A stretch of DNA of 64,000 bases, taken from Methylobacterium sp. (GTDB taxonomy: Bacteria > Pseudomonadota > Alphaproteobacteria > Rhizobiales > Beijerinckiaceae). Under the pieces are notes generated by a model. The model did not search any database. It saw only the letters and a program-made list of their open reading frames with translations, and was not told where the DNA came from. The stretch is taken from contig PERO01000020.1 in NCBI GenBank assembly GCA_002928875.1, positions 186,001 through 250,000 on the forward strand. The letters are read 5' to 3'. This document shows positions 1-9,814 of the stretch, piece after piece. Every line of letters starts with the position of its first letter. The stretch's first letter is position 1. Both the position numbers and the translations under genes were made by a program.

Positions 1-303
1 CATCGGGTCCTGGAAGATCATCGCGAGATCCTTGCCGCGCACGCGGCGCATGGCCTCGTCGTCGCGCGCGACGATCTCCTCGCCATCGAGCCGGATGGAG
101 CCGGAGACGATTCGTCCGGGCGGGTCGATCAAGCCCATGATCGAGAAACCGGTGACCGATTTGCCCGAACCGCTCTCGCCCACGATGCCCAGCACCTCGC
201 CGGCAGCAACCGAGAACGACACACCATCCACCGCCTTCACCACGCCCTCGCGGGTGAAGAAATGGGTTGCGAGGTTTTCAACCTCGAGTACGGGCCGGGT
301 CAT
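1..303 (-). CDS. Peptide-type ABC transporter ATP-binding protein (partial, N-terminal end)
   Basis: Only the first 101 codons lie in the window; the gene continues past its left edge. The protein opens MTRPVLEVENL and carries a Walker A motif (GESGSGKS, about residues 43-50) and, at the edge, the Q-loop FQDPM, typical of the OppD/DppD family that energises uptake of oligopeptides, dipeptides or nickel. The start ATG overlaps the stop of the upstream permease by four bases (ATGA), so the two are probably translationally coupled. It is the fourth gene of an importer operon read leftwards. The family is sure; the substrate cannot be told from the sequence. Confidence 0.93.
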   Translation of the reverse strand, partial: MTRPVLEVENLATHFFTREGVVKAVDGVSFSVAAGEVLGIVGESGSGKSVTGFSIMGLIDPPGRIVSGSIRLDGEEIVARDDEAMRRVRGKDLAMIFQDPM

Positions 304-1217
304 TTCTCGAGCCTCGGATTGAGCACGTCGCGCAGGCGGTCACCCACGAGGTTGATGCCAACGATGGTCAGCAGCAGCGCGACGCCGGGGAAGAAGCTGA
401 TCCAGTACTTGCCCGAGAGCATGTACTGGAAGCCGTTGGAAATCAGCACGCCGAGCGACGGCTCGGTCTGCGGCAGGCCGACGCCCAGGAAGGAGAGCGT
501 CGCCTCGAGGCTGATCGCATGCGCGGTCTGCACGGTGGCGATCACGATCACCGGGGCGAGGCAGTTCGGCAGGATGTGGCGCAGCATGGTGCGGGTATGC
601 GAGAGCCCCAGCGAGCGCGCGGCCTCCACATATTCCTTCCGCCGTTCCACCAGTGCCGAGCCGCGCACGGTTCGGGCGTAATAGGCCCATTGCACCACCA
701 CGAGCGCGAGGATGATCTTGTCCACGCCCTTGCCGAGCAAAGCCACGAGAATGAGCGCAACCAGCACCGAGGGCAGCGAGAGCTGCAGATCGACGATGCG
801 CATGATGACATTCTCGATCCGCCCGCCGAAATAGGCGGCGACGAGGCCGATCACGAGGCCGAGGCAGGCCGCGATCAGCCCGGAAACGAGGCCGACCATC
901 AGCGAGATCCGCAGGCCATAGAGAATGCCGGACCAGAGGTCGCGACCCACGCCGTCCGAACCGAGCCACATCGTGAAGCCGTCGAGCGCCTGCGCACCGG
1001 GCGGCTGGCGGCTGTCCATGATGTCGACGCGGCCGAGATCGTAAGGGTTCTGCGGCGCGATCAGCGGGGCCAGCACGGCCAGCAGCACGATCACGCTGAT
1101 GAGCGCGAGGCCGAACACCGCCACGCGATCTTCGAGGAAACGCTCGACGAAGCGGGCGAATTCGCCCTTCGCCTTTTGCGGCGCTTCGGCCTTTTTGGTC
1201 AGGGTGAGGTCGCTCAT
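300..1217 (-). CDS. Peptide-type ABC transporter permease, DppC/OppC family
   Basis: 305-residue inner-membrane permease. It has the DppC layout: a cytoplasmic N-terminus rich in Lys and Glu, a first membrane helix near residues 35-55, a periplasmic stretch, then five more helices. The cytoplasmic EAA loop, which contacts the ATPase, reads EAARSLGLSHTRTMLRHILPN in part (EAA...G near residues 198-205). It pairs with the DppB-type permease encoded just upstream; the start overlaps that gene's stop by four bases. The start ATG at 1217 directly precedes the family-typical charged N-terminus. Confidence 0.93.
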   Translation of the reverse strand: MSDLTLTKKAEAPQKAKGEFARFVERFLEDRVAVFGLALISVIVLLAVLAPLIAPQNPYDLGRVDIMDSRQPPGAQALDGFTMWLGSDGVGRDLWSGILYGLRISLMVGLVSGLIAACLGLVIGLVAAYFGGRIENVIMRIVDLQLSLPSVLVALILVALLGKGVDKIILALVVVQWAYYARTVRGSALVERRKEYVEAARSLGLSHTRTMLRHILPNCLAPVIVIATVQTAHAISLEATLSFLGVGLPQTEPSLGVLISNGFQYMLSGKYWISFFPGVALLLTIVGINLVGDRLRDVLNPRLEK

Positions 1218-2191
1218 TCGTTTTTCCCCGCAAGACGCACGCGCGGATCCAGCGCGGAGTAAAGGATGTCCACGATCAGGTTGATCGTCACGAAGAGCAG
1301 CACGACCACCATCACGTAGGCGACGATCAGGGGCCGATCGAGCCGCTGGATCGATTCGAGCAGCAGCTTGCCCATGCCCGGCCAGGCGAAGATCGTCTCC
1401 GTCACGATCGAGAAGGCGACAAGGCTGCCGAATTCGAGGCCCAGCACGGTGACGATGGGGATCATGATGTTCTTCAGGATATGCACGCCCACGATACGCC
1501 GGGGCGAGAGGCCCTTGGCGCGGGCGAACTTCACGTAATCCTGCAGGCTCGCCTCCCGCGTGCCGGAGCGCGCGAGCCGGATGACCAGCGAGATCTTGAG
1601 CAGCGCGAGATTGAGCGCCGGCAAGGCGATGTGCTTCCAGCCCTGCAGCGTGAGAAGCGAGGTCTCGATGCCGAGGATGGTCGTCGTCGGGCCGCGCCCG
1701 GTCGCCGGCAGCCAGCCGAGCATCACCGAGAAGAACATGATCAGCATCAGCCCCACCCAGAAGGTGGGCAGCGAGAAGCCGAGGATCGACCCCGCCATAA
1801 TGGCACGCGCCGCGGGGTGATCCGGCTTCAGCCCCGCGAAGAGGCCGAGGGGCATGCCGATCACGATCGCCATCACCAGCGCGACGAAAGCGAGTTCGAG
1901 CGTCGCGGGCATGCGATCGAGAATGAGGCCGATGGCGGAGCCGCCATGCACGTAGGAGCGGCCGAATTCCCCCTGCAGCACATCCGCCACGAACAGCATG
2001 AATTGCAGGTAGACCGGCTTGTCGAAGCCGAATTCGCGACGGACCTGCTCGACCTGCTCCTGCGTCGCATCGCCCGGCACCATCATCCAGACCGGATCAC
2101 CCACCACGTAGGTGCCGAAAAAGACGATGACGACCATGGCCAGCACGACAAACAGGGCCTGAGCCACGCGTCGGATGATGAAAGCCAGCAT
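1214..2191 (-). CDS. Peptide-type ABC transporter permease, DppB/OppB family
   Basis: 325-residue inner-membrane permease. The N-terminus MLAFIIRRVAQALFVVLAM is the classic DppB opening, with the first helix at once and a conserved periplasmic segment (GDPVWMMVPGDAT) after it. The EAA-like loop is near residues 205-225 (LQDYVKFARAKGLSPRR). I chose the ATG at 2191 rather than one 36 bases upstream because an AGGGGGTG ribosome-binding site sits just before it and it starts exactly at the first helix. It forms the heteromeric channel with the following DppC-type permease. Confidence 0.93.
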   Translation of the reverse strand: MLAFIIRRVAQALFVVLAMVVIVFFGTYVVGDPVWMMVPGDATQEQVEQVRREFGFDKPVYLQFMLFVADVLQGEFGRSYVHGGSAIGLILDRMPATLELAFVALVMAIVIGMPLGLFAGLKPDHPAARAIMAGSILGFSLPTFWVGLMLIMFFSVMLGWLPATGRGPTTTILGIETSLLTLQGWKHIALPALNLALLKISLVIRLARSGTREASLQDYVKFARAKGLSPRRIVGVHILKNIMIPIVTVLGLEFGSLVAFSIVTETIFAWPGMGKLLLESIQRLDRPLIVAYVMVVVLLFVTINLIVDILYSALDPRVRLAGKNE

Positions 2192-2281
2192 GAAACACCC
2201 CCTGCATGGGAGACGATCCCGCCCCATTGGCGGAACAACCGCATGCCTTCGCCGGGAAGGAGCGGATCACGGGTTGGAAGG

Positions 2282-2308
2282 GCCTCCGGCGGGCACGCCG
2301 CCGGAGGC
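2282..2308 (-). other. Intercistronic hairpin after the substrate-binding protein gene
   Basis: A perfect 11-base inverted repeat (GCCTCCGGCGG / CCGCCGGAGGC) with a five-base loop lies between the binding-protein stop and the first permease start. No T-tract follows. In ABC importer operons such hairpins usually protect the 3' end of the binding-protein message or terminate part of the transcripts, giving more binding protein than permease. The structure is seen directly; the function is inferred. Confidence 0.6.
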
Positions 2309-2319
2309 GCCGATCACGT

Positions 2320-3912
2320 TCAGCGCGTGATGGACATGGCCAGCGTGTATTCGTCGGTCCGGCCGATCACCTTCAGGCCCTTGCGCGCGGCCCAGGTGTT
2401 CTTGTTGTAATAGACGGGGATGAGGCCGACATCGTTGATGGCGACTTCTGTGCCCTGCGCGAGCAGCTTCGCACGCTCGCCATCGTTGACGGTCGCCAGC
2501 GCCTTCTTCAGGAGCGCATCCACTTCCGGGTTCGAATAGCGGCCGCGATTGGCCGAGCCGATGCCGGCCTGCGCATCGAATGTGCCCAGCAGCGGGCCCA
2601 GGCTGCCGGATGCCTCGCCAGTGCCGGCGCTCCAGCCCGCGAGGATCATCGAGAATTCCGGCGTGCGGTTCGGACCACCGGTCGAAGCGCGCGAGAAGAA
2701 CACCGCCGGCGGCAAGGTCTCGACCTTGGTGTCGATGCCGACGCGCGTGAACATCTGCGCCACGGCCTCGATCACCTTCGTGTCGTTGGGATAGCGCCCG
2801 TTCGGACCATGGATGGTCAGCGAGAAGCCGTTCGGGAACCCGGCCTCGGCGAGCAGCTTGCGGGCGCCATCGACATTATAGGCGACGGGCTTCAGCGTGC
2901 GCGAGGTGCCCTGGTAGATATCCGGCAGCAGCTGGCCCGCGACCACCGCCTCGCCTTCCATGATGCGATCGACGATCGCCTGCCGGTTCAGCGCCATCGA
3001 GAGCGCCTGGCGTACCTTGAGATTGTTGAACGGGTTCTTGATCGCGCTGCCGTCCTTCGCCTTGATGAAGGGCGTGTCGTCGCGCAGGCGATCCATGTGG
3101 AGATAGATCAGGCGGTTCGACAGCGCGCTCGAGACCGTGACGCGATTGTCGGATTTCAGCCGGGTCACATCCGCCGAGGGCACGTTCTCGATCACGTCGA
3201 CATCCCCGGAAAGAAGGGCGGCCACGCGGGTCGGATCGGCCTTGATGAAACGGAAGGTCACCTTCTCCCAGGCCGGCTTGCCGGCCCAGTGCGCGTCGTT
3301 GCGCTTCAGGACAAGGCGATCGCCCGGCACGAATTCCACGAACTGGTAAGGCCCGGTGCCGACGGTGCCCTTGCCGGCATTGAGGTCCTCGGTGGTGACG
3401 TTCGCAGCCGCCTTCGCCGACATGATCTCGATCTGGGCAAGATCGTTCAGCATCAGCGGATAGGGGCTGGGCGTCTTGATGCGCAGGGTGAGGTCGTTGA
3501 CCTTCTCCAGCGTCTTCCCACGGATGAACGAGGTCTTCGGCGCGGGCGATTTCGGAACGTTGGGGACGCGGTTGAAGGAGAAGATCACGTCATCGGCGGT
3601 GAACGGCGAGCCATCGTGGAACTTCACGTTCGGCCGCAGCGAGAATTCCCAGGTGAGGTCGTCGATCAGCTTCCAGCTTTGCGCGAGACCGACGCCGAGG
3701 CGCTGGAACTCGTCCTGCGAGATCAGAGTCTCGAAGATGTGGCGCGCCACCTGGTTGTTCGGGGTGAGGTTGTGGAAATGCGGATCGGCGGAGCTGGGCT
3801 CCGCGGCGAGGCCGATTTTGAGTTCCTGGGCCGTGGCAGCGCCGACCGGCATCGCGGCGATGCCGGCGAGCAGCGCGCCCGCGAAGGCCAGGCTGCGTCG
3901 TGTGATCGTCAT
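2320..3912 (-). CDS. ABC transporter substrate-binding protein, SBP_bac_5 family
   Basis: 530-residue periplasmic solute receptor of the DppA/OppA/NikA family. It begins MTITRRSLAFAGALLAGIAAM, a signal peptide with a twin-Arg and a hydrophobic core, probably cleaved after an Ala near residue 27. The mature part shows family landmarks: PSSADPHFHN near the N-terminus, FHDGSPFTADDVIFSF, and VRQALSMALNRQAIVDRIM. The start at 3912 is preceded by AGGGAGAG; an in-frame start 141 bases upstream would place a long charged leader before the signal peptide and is rejected. It is first in the importer operon and divergent from a LysR gene that may control it. Confidence 0.93.
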   Translation of the reverse strand: MTITRRSLAFAGALLAGIAAMPVGAATAQELKIGLAAEPSSADPHFHNLTPNNQVARHIFETLISQDEFQRLGVGLAQSWKLIDDLTWEFSLRPNVKFHDGSPFTADDVIFSFNRVPNVPKSPAPKTSFIRGKTLEKVNDLTLRIKTPSPYPLMLNDLAQIEIMSAKAAANVTTEDLNAGKGTVGTGPYQFVEFVPGDRLVLKRNDAHWAGKPAWEKVTFRFIKADPTRVAALLSGDVDVIENVPSADVTRLKSDNRVTVSSALSNRLIYLHMDRLRDDTPFIKAKDGSAIKNPFNNLKVRQALSMALNRQAIVDRIMEGEAVVAGQLLPDIYQGTSRTLKPVAYNVDGARKLLAEAGFPNGFSLTIHGPNGRYPNDTKVIEAVAQMFTRVGIDTKVETLPPAVFFSRASTGGPNRTPEFSMILAGWSAGTGEASGSLGPLLGTFDAQAGIGSANRGRYSNPEVDALLKKALATVNDGERAKLLAQGTEVAINDVGLIPVYYNKNTWAARKGLKVIGRTDEYTLAMSITR

Positions 3913-4057
3913 GGTACTCTCCCTGTTTTGTCGCGGGCCGCTCTTCTGGCGTCGCCGGACCTGTGTCCAGTCTGACAAGGCTCGCGGAAAAAGCCAGCGC
4001 CCTGAACGCCGAATTCCGCCAGCTTCCCTTTGCAAGCAGCCGCAGGATGACACTAAT

Positions 4058-4090
4058 ATTCATATCTGTTATTGTCACAGAAATTCATAT
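4058..4090. promoter_or_regulatory. AT-rich divergent control region with direct repeats (possible LysR site)
   Basis: The 198-base gap between the binding-protein gene and the LysR gene contains an AT-rich island, rare in this GC-rich window. Two identical ATTCATAT octamers (4058-4065 and 4083-4090) lie 25 bases apart, with a short CTGT...ACAG dyad between them. LysR regulators commonly bind AT-rich dyads next to their own gene, so this is the best candidate operator for the importer operon and the regulator. The repeats are seen; binding is inferred. Confidence 0.4.
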
Positions 4091-4110
4091 AACCAAGTTG
4101 CATTCGTGCT

Positions 4111-5067
4111 ATGCCAGAACCGAAAAACGACCGCCTCGAGCCTGCGGAAGCCCGTCGCCCATCCCTGCGCGAGCTGGAAATCCTGCGCACGCTGATCGCG
4201 CTGGGTAAGACCACCGCGGCCGCCGCCAAGCTCAACATCTCGCAACCCGCCGTGTCGCGCGCCATCGCGCAGCTTGAGGAGCGCACCGGCCTTGTCCTGT
4301 TCCGGCGGGAGAGCGGGCGACTGCTGGCGACGGCCGAGGCGCTGGCGCTTCACCAGGAGGCCGAGCCGATCTTCCAGACGCTCGAGCGGCTGGAGCGCGC
4401 GCGCTGGCGCCCGACGGACCGGGAGGCGAATCTCAGGATCGCAAGCCCGCCGACGCTGGCGCATCACTTCCTCAACCGCATGCTCGCGCGCTTCTCGGTG
4501 GAGGAACCCACGACGCGCGTGCATCTCGAAATCGGTTCGGGGATCGACGTGACGACCAAGGTCGCGGATGGCGATACCGATCTCGGCCTCATCGATGCCG
4601 GGGCCAACCATGCGGGCGTGCGCTTCATTCCGTTCCGGCTCGGCGAAGCGCATGTGATGCTGCTGAAATCGTCGCCGCTCTACCGGAAAGAGGTGTTCGA
4701 GCCGAAGGATTTCCACGATCTGCCACTGATCGCGCTGGTGCGACGCTTCAACTCGCGCATCATGCTCGACCGGCTGTTTCTGGGCGCGAACGTGACGCCG
4801 CGCATCCTGATCGAGGTGTCGACCTCGGCTGCGGCTTACGATTTCGTGCGGGCCGGCGCGGGATTGTCGATCGCGAACCCGTTCCCGATCGCTTTCCGGG
4901 GCGACCCGGATGTCGGCTTTCGCCCCTTCCGCCCGGTGGTGCCCTATGAGACCTCCTTCGTGCTGCCCGCGATGACGCCGCCGACGCCGGTTGCGCGCCG
5001 CTTCATCGATTTCGTCCGCAGACTCCAGGAGGAGGACGGCTACACCACCGCCCTGCGCGAGAGCTGA
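4111..5067 (+). CDS. LysR-family transcriptional regulator
   Basis: 318 residues. A winged helix-turn-helix occupies about residues 18-75, with the LysR signature LRELEILRTLIALGKTTAAA followed by LNISQPAVSRAIAQLE. The rest is a two-lobed ligand-binding domain (about residues 100-300). The gene is divergent from the ABC importer operon and ends one base before the stop of the convergent ureohydrolase gene. The position suggests it controls the importer, the ureohydrolase, or both; the ligand is unknown. Confidence 0.9.
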   Translation: MPEPKNDRLEPAEARRPSLRELEILRTLIALGKTTAAAAKLNISQPAVSRAIAQLEERTGLVLFRRESGRLLATAEALALHQEAEPIFQTLERLERARWRPTDREANLRIASPPTLAHHFLNRMLARFSVEEPTTRVHLEIGSGIDVTTKVADGDTDLGLIDAGANHAGVRFIPFRLGEAHVMLLKSSPLYRKEVFEPKDFHDLPLIALVRRFNSRIMLDRLFLGANVTPRILIEVSTSAAAYDFVRAGAGLSIANPFPIAFRGDPDVGFRPFRPVVPYETSFVLPAMTPPTPVARRFIDFVRRLQEEDGYTTALRES

Positions 5068-6111
5068 TCAGCGCTTCTTCAGGGCGAGGCAGACGAGGCT
5101 GACGATCTCAAACAGCATCTGCGCGCCGGCATGCGCGGTATTCGTCGTCGCGTCGTATTGCGGCGCCACCTCCACGACGTCGCCACCGATGATGTCGAGC
5201 CCCGCCGCGCCCCGGAGCAGCGCCATCGCCTCGCGGGAGGAGAGCCCGCCGATCTCCGGCGTGCCGGTGCCGGGGGCGAAGGCGGGATCGAGACTGTCGA
5301 TGTCGAAGGAGACATAGGTCGGTCCGCTGCCGAGAACCGCGCGGGCCCGGCGAATGGTCTCGTCCACGCCGAGGCGCTGGAATTCCTCGGCATGGATCAC
5401 GGTCATGCCGCTGTCGTAGGAGAATTCCCAGAGATATTCGGCATTGCCCCGGATGCCGATCTGGATCACCCGCTTCGGATCGAGCACGCCGGCCAGCACC
5501 GCCTCGCGGAACGGCCCGCCATGGTGGAAGCGCGTGCCCTCATAAGGGCCGCTCGTGTCGCAATGCGCGTCGATATGCAGCATGCCGACGGGCTGTTGCG
5601 CGCCCAGCGCCCGGAGGATCGGCAGCGTCATCGAGTGATCGCCACCAACCGCGACGGGTCTGCAGCCCGCCTCCACCAGCGGCCGGAAATAGCTTTCGAT
5701 ATCCTCGTGGCTCTGCTCCAGACTGTAGCGGGAGCGGAACGGCACATCGCCGAGATCGAACACGCCGGCTTCGGCCATCGGCACGATCTTGTGGACTTGA
5801 TGATAAGGCCCGATGCGTTCGACCTGCCGCACGGCGCGCGGGCCAAGGCGCGAACCGGGCCGGTTGGTGACGCCGAGATCCATCGGGACGCCGACCAGCG
5901 GGATCTCGATGCCGGCGAAATCGCGCCGGGTATGGGCGTCGAGTCGCATCGGCACATCGAGGAAGGTCGCAATCCCCTCATAGGGCTTGGCGCGGCGGTC
6001 ACCGCCCTGGAACAGCAGGTCCACGACCTTGCGGAAATTCGCATCCTGCACGTCGCCGGCCGAAGCCGCATCGTACTTCGCCCGCAGCCGCGCCAGTTCG
6101 TCGTCCGTCAT
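5068..6111 (-). CDS. Ureohydrolase (agmatinase / guanidinobutyrase-like)
   Basis: 347 residues; hydrolyses a guanidino compound to urea and an amine. All binuclear Mn-binding motifs are present: GGDHS, HIDAHCDT and SFDIDSLDPAFAPG. The sequence around DAHCDT, followed by RFHHGGPFREAVLAGVLDPKR and QIGIRG, resembles guanidinobutyrase and guanidinopropionase more than E. coli SpeB, so agmatine may not be the substrate. The start at 6111 follows GAGGAG; the longer in-frame extension runs into kup and is rejected. It abuts the LysR gene tail to tail and lies 73 bases downstream of kup on the same strand. Confidence 0.85.
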   Translation of the reverse strand: MTDDELARLRAKYDAASAGDVQDANFRKVVDLLFQGGDRRAKPYEGIATFLDVPMRLDAHTRRDFAGIEIPLVGVPMDLGVTNRPGSRLGPRAVRQVERIGPYHQVHKIVPMAEAGVFDLGDVPFRSRYSLEQSHEDIESYFRPLVEAGCRPVAVGGDHSMTLPILRALGAQQPVGMLHIDAHCDTSGPYEGTRFHHGGPFREAVLAGVLDPKRVIQIGIRGNAEYLWEFSYDSGMTVIHAEEFQRLGVDETIRRARAVLGSGPTYVSFDIDSLDPAFAPGTGTPEIGGLSSREAMALLRGAAGLDIIGGDVVEVAPQYDATTNTAHAGAQMLFEIVSLVCLALKKR

Positions 6112-6184
6112 GCCGCACTCCTCGCCGCGATGCCGCGAGGATGTCAGCCCGCCGGCACCCTGACAATACGGCGCCGGGCCGAAT

Positions 6185-8131
6185 TCACACGGTGACCTGC
6201 GCGCCGAGTTCCACGACGCGCCCCGTGGGGATGTGGAAGAAGTCCGTCGCGTTCGCCGCCATGCGCGACAGGAAGATGAAGAGATTGTCCTGCCAGAGCG
6301 GCATGCCGGAGGAAGCCGCCGGCTTGATGGTGCGGCGCGACAGGAAGAACGAGGTCTGCATGATATCGAAATCGAGCCCGCGTCGTCGCGCCAGCGCCAG
6401 GAAATGCGGCACGCGCGGCGTTTCCATGTAGCCCACATGCGCGATGATGAGCTTCACATCCTCGCTGAGTTCGTTGATCTCGAGCTTCTCGGCATCCGGC
6501 ACGCGCGGCGTGTCCTCCGTGCGGATGGTCAGGACGATGTTGCGCTTGTGCAGCACCTTGTTGTGCTTGAGGTTATGCAGCAGCGCGCCCGGCGCGGCCT
6601 CGGGGTCGCTCGTGAGGAACACGGCCGTGCCGGCCACGCGCACCGGCTTCGATTTCTCGAGCATCTTGATGAGGTCGGTCAGCGGCACGGAATCGCGGCG
6701 GGTCTTGTCGTAGACGATGCGCGTGCCGCGCACCCAGGTCCACATCATGGTGATGAGCACGAAGCCGAAGAGCAGCGGCATGTAGGCGCCTTCGGGGATC
6801 TTCAGGCAATTCGCGCCGAAGAAGACGAGATCGACCATCAGGAAGGGCATGCCGAGCGCCAGCACCTGCCAGTTCTTCCATTTCCACACCTTGCGCGCCA
6901 CGATGAAGAACAACGCGGTATCGGCGAGCATCGCGCCGGTCACGGCGATGCCGTAGGCGGAAGCGAGCGACGACGAGGTCTTGAAGGTCAGCACCAGCAG
7001 CACCACGCCCACCGCGAGGAAGCGGTTCACCGGCGCGATATAGATCTGGCCGAGCTGGGTTTCCGAGGTGTGGCGGATCTCGATGCGCGGCAGCAGGCCA
7101 AGCTGCACCGCCTGCTGCGTCAGCGAGAACGCGCCGGTGATCACCGCCTGGCTCGCGATCACGGTGGCGATGCCGGTGAGGATCACCAGCGGCAGCAGCG
7201 CCCATTCCGGCGCGAGCAGGAAGAACGGATCGGACACCATCTTCGGATTGTCCAGGTTCTTCAGCACGAAAGCGCCCTGCCCGAGATAGTTCAGCGTCAG
7301 CGCCGGAAACACGAAGAACAGCCAGGCAATGCGAATGGGGAAGCGGCCGAAATGGCCCATATCGGCATAGAGCGCCTCGGCGCCGGTAACCGCCAGAAAG
7401 ACCGAGCCCAGCACGATCAGGCCGATCATGCCGTGTTCGGCCACGAACAAGGCGGCGTAATAGGGGTTGAAGGCGGCGAGAATCCCGATGTCGTCCTCGA
7501 TATGCATGATGCCGAGGATCGCCAGAACGGTGAACCACACCACCATGATCGGCCCGAAGAATTTCGCGACACTGGCCGTGCCGCGCCTCTGCACCCAGAA
7601 CAACGCCAGCAGGATGCCGAGCGCGAGCAGGATGACGTTCCACTGGTTCTCGAAAGCGGGGTTGACGAGCTTCAGCCCCTCCGCCGCCGAGAGCACCGAA
7701 ATGGCCGGGGTGATGATGGAATCGCCATAGAACAAGGCGGCGCCCATCACGCCGAACAGGAAGACCGGCAGCGAGCGCCGGCCCACCGCCTTCTGCGCCA
7801 GCGCCATCAGCGAGAGCGTGCCGCCCTCGCCCTTGTTGTCGGCGCGCATAATGAAGACGACGTATTTCAGCGTCACCACCACCACGACGGCCCAGATGAG
7901 CAGCGAGACGATGCCGATGACCTCATTGCGGGTCAGGCCGTCGTCGGCGGCGTGGTGGAGCGATTCCTTCAGCGCGTAGAGCGGGCTCGTGCCGATATCG
8001 CCATAGACGACGCCCACGGAGCCCACGGCCAGCGCCAGCGTCCGCTTCAGGCCCTGCCCCTCGCCATGCGACCCGTGACTCTCGGGTTGTCCCGGGGTTC
8101 CCCCCTCGCCCGCAACGCCCGCCACGCCCAT
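6185..8131 (-). CDS. kup: Low-affinity potassium transporter Kup
   Basis: 648-residue K+/H+ symporter. The N-terminal signature VGVVYGDIGTSPLYALKE is at about residues 38-55, followed by about twelve membrane helices and a C-terminal cytoplasmic domain (about residues 480-648). Further family motifs include YGDSIITPAISVLSAAEG and ITGAFSLTQQA. The length matches bacterial Kup (about 620-650). The start ATG at 8131 gives a glycine-rich 25-residue leader before the conserved region; an internal start is possible. It probably secures K+ uptake in acidic conditions, as known for the family. Confidence 0.95.
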   Translation of the reverse strand: MGVAGVAGEGGTPGQPESHGSHGEGQGLKRTLALAVGSVGVVYGDIGTSPLYALKESLHHAADDGLTRNEVIGIVSLLIWAVVVVVTLKYVVFIMRADNKGEGGTLSLMALAQKAVGRRSLPVFLFGVMGAALFYGDSIITPAISVLSAAEGLKLVNPAFENQWNVILLALGILLALFWVQRRGTASVAKFFGPIMVVWFTVLAILGIMHIEDDIGILAAFNPYYAALFVAEHGMIGLIVLGSVFLAVTGAEALYADMGHFGRFPIRIAWLFFVFPALTLNYLGQGAFVLKNLDNPKMVSDPFFLLAPEWALLPLVILTGIATVIASQAVITGAFSLTQQAVQLGLLPRIEIRHTSETQLGQIYIAPVNRFLAVGVVLLVLTFKTSSSLASAYGIAVTGAMLADTALFFIVARKVWKWKNWQVLALGMPFLMVDLVFFGANCLKIPEGAYMPLLFGFVLITMMWTWVRGTRIVYDKTRRDSVPLTDLIKMLEKSKPVRVAGTAVFLTSDPEAAPGALLHNLKHNKVLHKRNIVLTIRTEDTPRVPDAEKLEINELSEDVKLIIAHVGYMETPRVPHFLALARRRGLDFDIMQTSFFLSRRTIKPAASSGMPLWQDNLFIFLSRMAANATDFFHIPTGRVVELGAQVTV

Positions 8132-8401
8132 GAAACGGCTCCGCCTGCTGTTCAGCCCCCGGCTCTGGAATCGATCCTGTCACGGATCGTCCTGGTCCGG
8201 AAGCGGCGCGGCTTATACACCCCTTTTCCGCAGCGCAACAGGGGGCGCATCAATCGAAACTTTCTTGCCCGAACCTGCAGAAAAAGGCTGGTATACCACG
8301 GCCAATTTGGGTAAGGCAGGCACGATCTTGCCCGACCGGAGAAGGCGCGGCGGCAGTTGTCGCGCGTGCAATCTCCCCCAAACCCAGGACGAATTGCCGC
8401 C

Positions 8402-9814
8402 ATGAGCGCCGCGCCGAAGACCCTTTACGACAAGATTTTCGACGATCACGTGGTCGATCGCCAGCCGGACGGCACCTGCCTGCTCTATATCGACCGGCAT
8501 CTCGTGCATGAGGTGACCTCGCCGCAGGCGTTCGAGGGCCTGCGCATGGCGGGCCGCCCGGTGCGCGCGCCGCAGAAGACCCTCGCGGTGGTCGATCACA
8601 ACGTTCCCACCTCCGATCGCACCAAGGGCATCGAGGAAGAGGAAAGCCGCATCCAGGTGGAAACGCTGGCGCAGAACGCCAAGGATTTCGGCATCGAATA
8701 CTATTCCGAGCGCGACAAGCGCCAGGGCATCGTGCACGTCATCGGGCCGGAACAGGGCTTCACCCTGCCGGGCACGACGATCGTCTGCGGCGACAGCCAC
8801 ACCTCCACGCATGGCGCGTTCGGCGCGCTGGCGCATGGCATCGGCACCTCGGAGGTCGAGCATGTGCTCGCCACCCAGACGCTGATCCAGAAGAAGGCGA
8901 AAAACATGCTCGTCGAGGTGAAGGGCAGCCTCGGCAAGGGTGTCACCGCGAAGGATATCGTGCTCGCGATCATCGGCGAGATCGGCACGGCCGGCGGCAC
9001 CGGCTCGGTGATCGAGTTCGCGGGCTCCGCGATCCGCGACCTGTCGATGGAAGGCCGCATGACCGTCTGCAACATGACGATCGAGGGCGGCGCGCGCGCT
9101 GGCCTCATCGCGCCGGATGAGAAGACCTTCGCCTATCTGAAGGATCGGCCGAAGGCGCCGAAAGGCGCGCATTGGGACAGCGCCGTGCGTTATTGGGAAA
9201 CGCTGAAAAGCGACGAGGGCGCGCATTTCGATCGCATCGTCACGCTCGATGCGAACAACCTGCCGCCCATCGTCTCCTGGGGCACCTCGCCGGAGGATGT
9301 CGTCTCGATCGCCGGCACCGTGCCCGATCCGGCGGCGATTGCCGACGAGGTGAAGCGCCAGTCGAAGGAGCGCGCGCTCGCCTATATGGGCCTGACGCCG
9401 GGCACGAAGATGACCGATATCGAACTCGACGTGGTCTGGATCGGCTCCTGCACCAATGGCCGCATCGAGGATCTGCGCGCGGTGGCGAAGGTCGTCGAGG
9501 GCAAGACCATCTCGAGCCGCCTCGCCTATGCGATGATCGTCCCGGGCTCCGGCCTCGTGAAGGAGCAGGCGGAAGCGGAAGGGCTCGATCGGATCTTCAC
9601 CGCCGCCGGCTTCCAGTGGCGCGAGCCGGGTTGCTCGATGTGCCTCGGCATGAACCCCGACCAGCTGAAGCCGGGCCAGCGCTGCGCTTCGACCTCGAAC
9701 CGCAATTTCGAGGGCCGGCAGGGCTTCAAGGGCCGCACGCATCTCGTCTCGCCGGCCATGGCCGCCGCGGCCGCAATTGCCGGTCGGTTTGTTGATATCC
9801 GGACGATGTCGTGA
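8402..9814 (+). CDS. leuC: 3-isopropylmalate dehydratase large subunit
   Basis: 470 residues. With LeuD it isomerises 2-isopropylmalate to 3-isopropylmalate in leucine synthesis. The protein begins [18 protein letters not shown] and has the aconitase-family motifs [33 protein letters not shown] and the 4Fe-4S cysteines (IGSCTNGR and [11 protein letters not shown]). I chose the ATG at 8402 over one 45 bases upstream because the family starts here; an AGGA lies about ten bases before it. A GTGA overlap couples it to the next small gene. The 270-base gap to the divergent kup gene holds promoters that I could not place with confidence. Confidence 0.97.
   Translation: MSAAPKTLYDKIFDDHVVDRQPDGTCLLYIDRHLVHEVTSPQAFEGLRMAGRPVRAPQKTLAVVDHNVPTSDRTKGIEEEESRIQVETLAQNAKDFGIEYYSERDKRQGIVHVIGPEQGFTLPGTTIVCGDSHTSTHGAFGALAHGIGTSEVEHVLATQTLIQKKAKNMLVEVKGSLGKGVTAKDIVLAIIGEIGTAGGTGSVIEFAGSAIRDLSMEGRMTVCNMTIEGGARAGLIAPDEKTFAYLKDRPKAPKGAHWDSAVRYWETLKSDEGAHFDRIVTLDANNLPPIVSWGTSPEDVVSIAGTVPDPAAIADEVKRQSKERALAYMGLTPGTKMTDIELDVVWIGSCTNGRIEDLRAVAKVVEGKTISSRLAYAMIVPGSGLVKEQAEAEGLDRIFTAAGFQWREPGCSMCLGMNPDQLKPGQRCASTSNRNFEGRQGFKGRTHLVSPAMAAAAAIAGRFVDIRTMS

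Noticed and set aside
2206-3975. Long plus-strand open frame opposite the substrate-binding protein gene
   Set aside because: Composition (Arg, His, Asp, Gly) and lack of any motif show it is a stop-free shadow; the minus strand encodes a full SBP_bac_5 protein.
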